The translations under genes and the position numbers were made by a program. Shown in pieces: positions 6,564-8,453 of a stretch of 8,453 nt of DNA; positions within the stretch are counted from its first letter, which is position 1, and every line of letters starts with the position of its first letter. Source of the stretch: Chitinophagaceae bacterium (GTDB lineage: Bacteria > Bacteroidota > Bacteroidia > Chitinophagales > Chitinophagaceae). The notes under the pieces were generated by a model. The model saw only the letters and a program-made list of their open reading frames with translations, had not been told where the DNA came from and made no database searches. Location of the stretch: assembly GCA_017882205.1 (NCBI GenBank), contig JADGPY010000147.1, positions 1-8,453 on the forward strand. Direction: 5' to 3'.

Positions 6564-8453
6564 ATGCAAGTTCGCTGGATACCCCTTTGGAAAAAGGCTC
6601 CTTTCATAAGATTGCTAATCCCATTAGTTACCGGAATTATTATTCAGTGGTACCTTTCACCTGGTCTGCAAATAATCGTCCTTACATGCACTTCCTTTTT
6701 TATTGCGTGGATATGTTATCAATACTTACCCCTTCCCTTTAAATTTAAAACGCAACCATTACAAGGGCTGCTGATCCAACTTATACTGGTTGCCTTAGGA
6801 ATGCTGTTTACTTATCAAAAAGATGCCCGGCATCGCAATGATTGGATAGGAAAATTTTGTCACGATACTGATTACATAATTGTATCAATCATTGAACCAC
6901 CCACTAAAAAAAATAAGTCATTCAAGGTTGAAGCTGATGTTGATGCAATTATTCATAACGGTTCTGGAATTGTAGTAACCGGAAGGCTACTACTCTATTT
7001 TAAGTTAGATTCCTATTCCGCAGGAATACATTATGGTGACAGAATCCTAATTCATAAAAAGCTGGAAAGTATAAAGAATATGGGTAATCCCGGAGGATTT
7101 AACTACCAGCAATATTGTGCGTTCAGGCAAATCTATCACACTATATATCTCAAAACAAATGAATGGACCAACCTGGCCGGAAAAAAAATTCATTACGTAC
7201 CTGCATTTCTATTTGAAGCACGGAAAAAGATTCTTTCCTTATTACAAAGAAATATGACTTCGGATGATCAACTATCAATTGCTGAAGCGTTGTTGATAGG
7301 ATATACTGAAGACCTTGACCGCGACCTTATAAAAGCATACAGTAATACTGGTGTGGTGCATATTATCGCGATCTCTGGTATGCATCTTGGGTTGATCTAC
7401 ATGATCTTGCTATGGATATTTAAAAAAATTCCCTACCTCTCGAAAGTAAGAATTCTAAAGATCACTTTTTTATTATCAGGACTTTGGTTGTTTGCCTTTC
7501 TTACAGGGGGATGCCCTTCTATATTGCGCTCTGCGGTAATGTTTAGTTGTATTATTATTGGTGAGAATTTTTCGAAACGTTCTTCAATTTATAATTCTCT
7601 TGCGGCATCAGCGTTTATTCTATTATGTTATAATCCTTATTATCTGTGGGATGTCGGTTTCCAACTTTCCTATGTATCATTATTCGGCATTGTTATCTTC
7701 CAGAAATATATTTACCATACCATTTATGTGAAGAATAAATGGATAAATAAATTATGGGATCTTTCAGCAGTTTCAATAGCAGCGCAGGTATTAACCTTCC
7801 CCATATGCCTCTATTACTTTCACCAGTTTCCATTATTCTTTCTTTTCACAAATCTTATAACCGTTCCATTATCTACATTGATCTTATTTGTGGAGATCGT
7901 TTTTATTAGCCTTGGATGGATTCCATTTGCCGCCCTTTATCTTGGAAAACTAACATGGTTACTTATACTGATCATGAATAAGATTATTCTATTCTTTAAT
8001 TACCTTCCTTACAGTGTATGGGAAAATATATCAATTTCGGAAATATCAACAATTTTGTTGTATATGGTTGTACTATGTATTGGATATTCCCTGATGTATA
8101 AAAATAAGTTGTCTTTCAAGCTTTCATTGATCATAGCTGGTATTTTCACAATCGGTATAATACATACAAAATGGACTTTAGCTCATCAGAAAAAAATAAT
8201 AGTATATAATGTCGCTAAACATCAGGCAATTGATTTTATTGAGGGAAACCGTTATGCGTTTATTGGCGATTCAATTATTGAACAAGAAGGAATGCAACAA
8301 TTTAATTTAAAACCTGCCAGAACTGCATTCCAGGTGAGCAAGCCACTTACCTCACTCTACTCAATGAATTATTTTTACTTTTTTGAAGATAGAAAAATTC
8401 TAATAGTGGATTCCAATACAAATTTTCAGCCTGCAAAAAATAAGATGAACATA
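6564..8453 (+). CDS. comEC: ComEC/Rec2 family DNA-uptake channel protein (3' end outside window)
   Basis: ComEC forms the inner-membrane channel that takes single-stranded DNA into the cytoplasm in natural transformation. The visible 630 residues begin with two to three transmembrane helices (about 13-85). A soluble DUF4131-type region follows at about 95-200, containing the typical NPGGFNYQQY (175-184). The Competence domain starts near 235, with LLIGYTEDLDRDLIKAYSNTG, SGMHLGL (271-277) and VGFQLSYVSLFGI (364-376), and contains many helices to about 535. The tail from about 540 is soluble and shows no HxHxDH motif of the metallo-beta-lactamase domain found in Bacillus-type ComEC. An in-frame TAA at 6543-6545 makes the ATG at 6564 the first possible start. 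The gene is divergent from the phosphatase gene. The stop lies beyond the right edge. Confidence 0.92.
   Translation, partial: MQVRWIPLWKKAPFIRLLIPLVTGIIIQWYLSPGLQIIVLTCTSFFIAWICYQYLPLPFKFKTQPLQGLLIQLILVALGMLFTYQKDARHRNDWIGKFCHDTDYIIVSIIEPPTKKNKSFKVEADVDAIIHNGSGIVVTGRLLLYFKLDSYSAGIHYGDRILIHKKLESIKNMGNPGGFNYQQYCAFRQIYHTIYLKTNEWTNLAGKKIHYVPAFLFEARKKILSLLQRNMTSDDQLSIAEALLIGYTEDLDRDLIKAYSNTGVVHIIAISGMHLGLIYMILLWIFKKIPYLSKVRILKITFLLSGLWLFAFLTGGCPSILRSAVMFSCIIIGENFSKRSSIYNSLAASAFILLCYNPYYLWDVGFQLSYVSLFGIVIFQKYIYHTIYVKNKWINKLWDLSAVSIAAQVLTFPICLYYFHQFPLFFLFTNLITVPLSTLILFVEIVFISLGWIPFAALYLGKLTWLLILIMNKIILFFNYLPYSVWENISISEISTILLYMVVLCIGYSLMYKNKLSFKLSLIIAGIFTIGIIHTKWTLAHQKKIIVYNVAKHQAIDFIEGNRYAFIGDSIIEQEGMQQFNLKPARTAFQVSKPLTSLYSMNYFYFFEDRKILIVDSNTNFQPAKNKMNI

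Noticed and set aside
6503..6742. A 79-codon plus-strand frame overlapping the start of comEC.
   Set aside because: It lies in a different frame from comEC, whose N-terminal membrane helices begin at 6564, and has no domain character.

Overview
The window most likely comes from a member of the Bacteroidota, probably near the Chitinophagales/Sphingobacteriales. This is judged from protein character: a CarB that ends without an allosteric domain, a ComEC with no visible metallo-hydrolase domain, and DUF3592 and YtxH-like small proteins. Purine-rich Shine-Dalgarno sequences are absent before most starts, and matches to the Bacteroidota -7 promoter element TAnnTTTG occur just upstream of some genes. 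The coding DNA is AT-rich. No rRNA, tRNA, CRISPR array or transposase gene is visible.

Layout. Positions 1-2086 hold a two-gene minus-strand unit. A secreted M23 zinc metallopeptidase (344-2086) is followed by a BCP-type thiol peroxidase (1-311) that runs off the left edge. Divergent from it are two small plus-strand membrane-protein genes, YtxH-like (2129-2413) and DUF3592-like (2422-2877). Next comes the pyrimidine/arginine enzyme carbamoyl-phosphate synthase large subunit, CarB, in two pieces: 2941-4602 (carboxyphosphate half plus oligomerisation domain) and 4768-5958 (carbamoyl-phosphate half). On the minus strand follows a predicted lipoprotein of the histidine phosphatase family (6010-6504). 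Divergent from that, a ComEC/Rec2 DNA-uptake channel gene (6564-8453) runs off the right edge.

The most notable point is the carB split. The two pieces lie in the same reading frame and break exactly at the inter-domain linker. They are separated by 165 bases that contain a GC-rich near-perfect inverted repeat (36-base arms, one mismatch, 21-base loop) followed by three tandem 16-base units. The first two bases of this repeat complete the TAG stop of the first half. All the ATP-grasp residues I could place are present in both halves, so the pair could work as a two-polypeptide synthase. The remaining genes look like ordinary chromosomal housekeeping or envelope genes.
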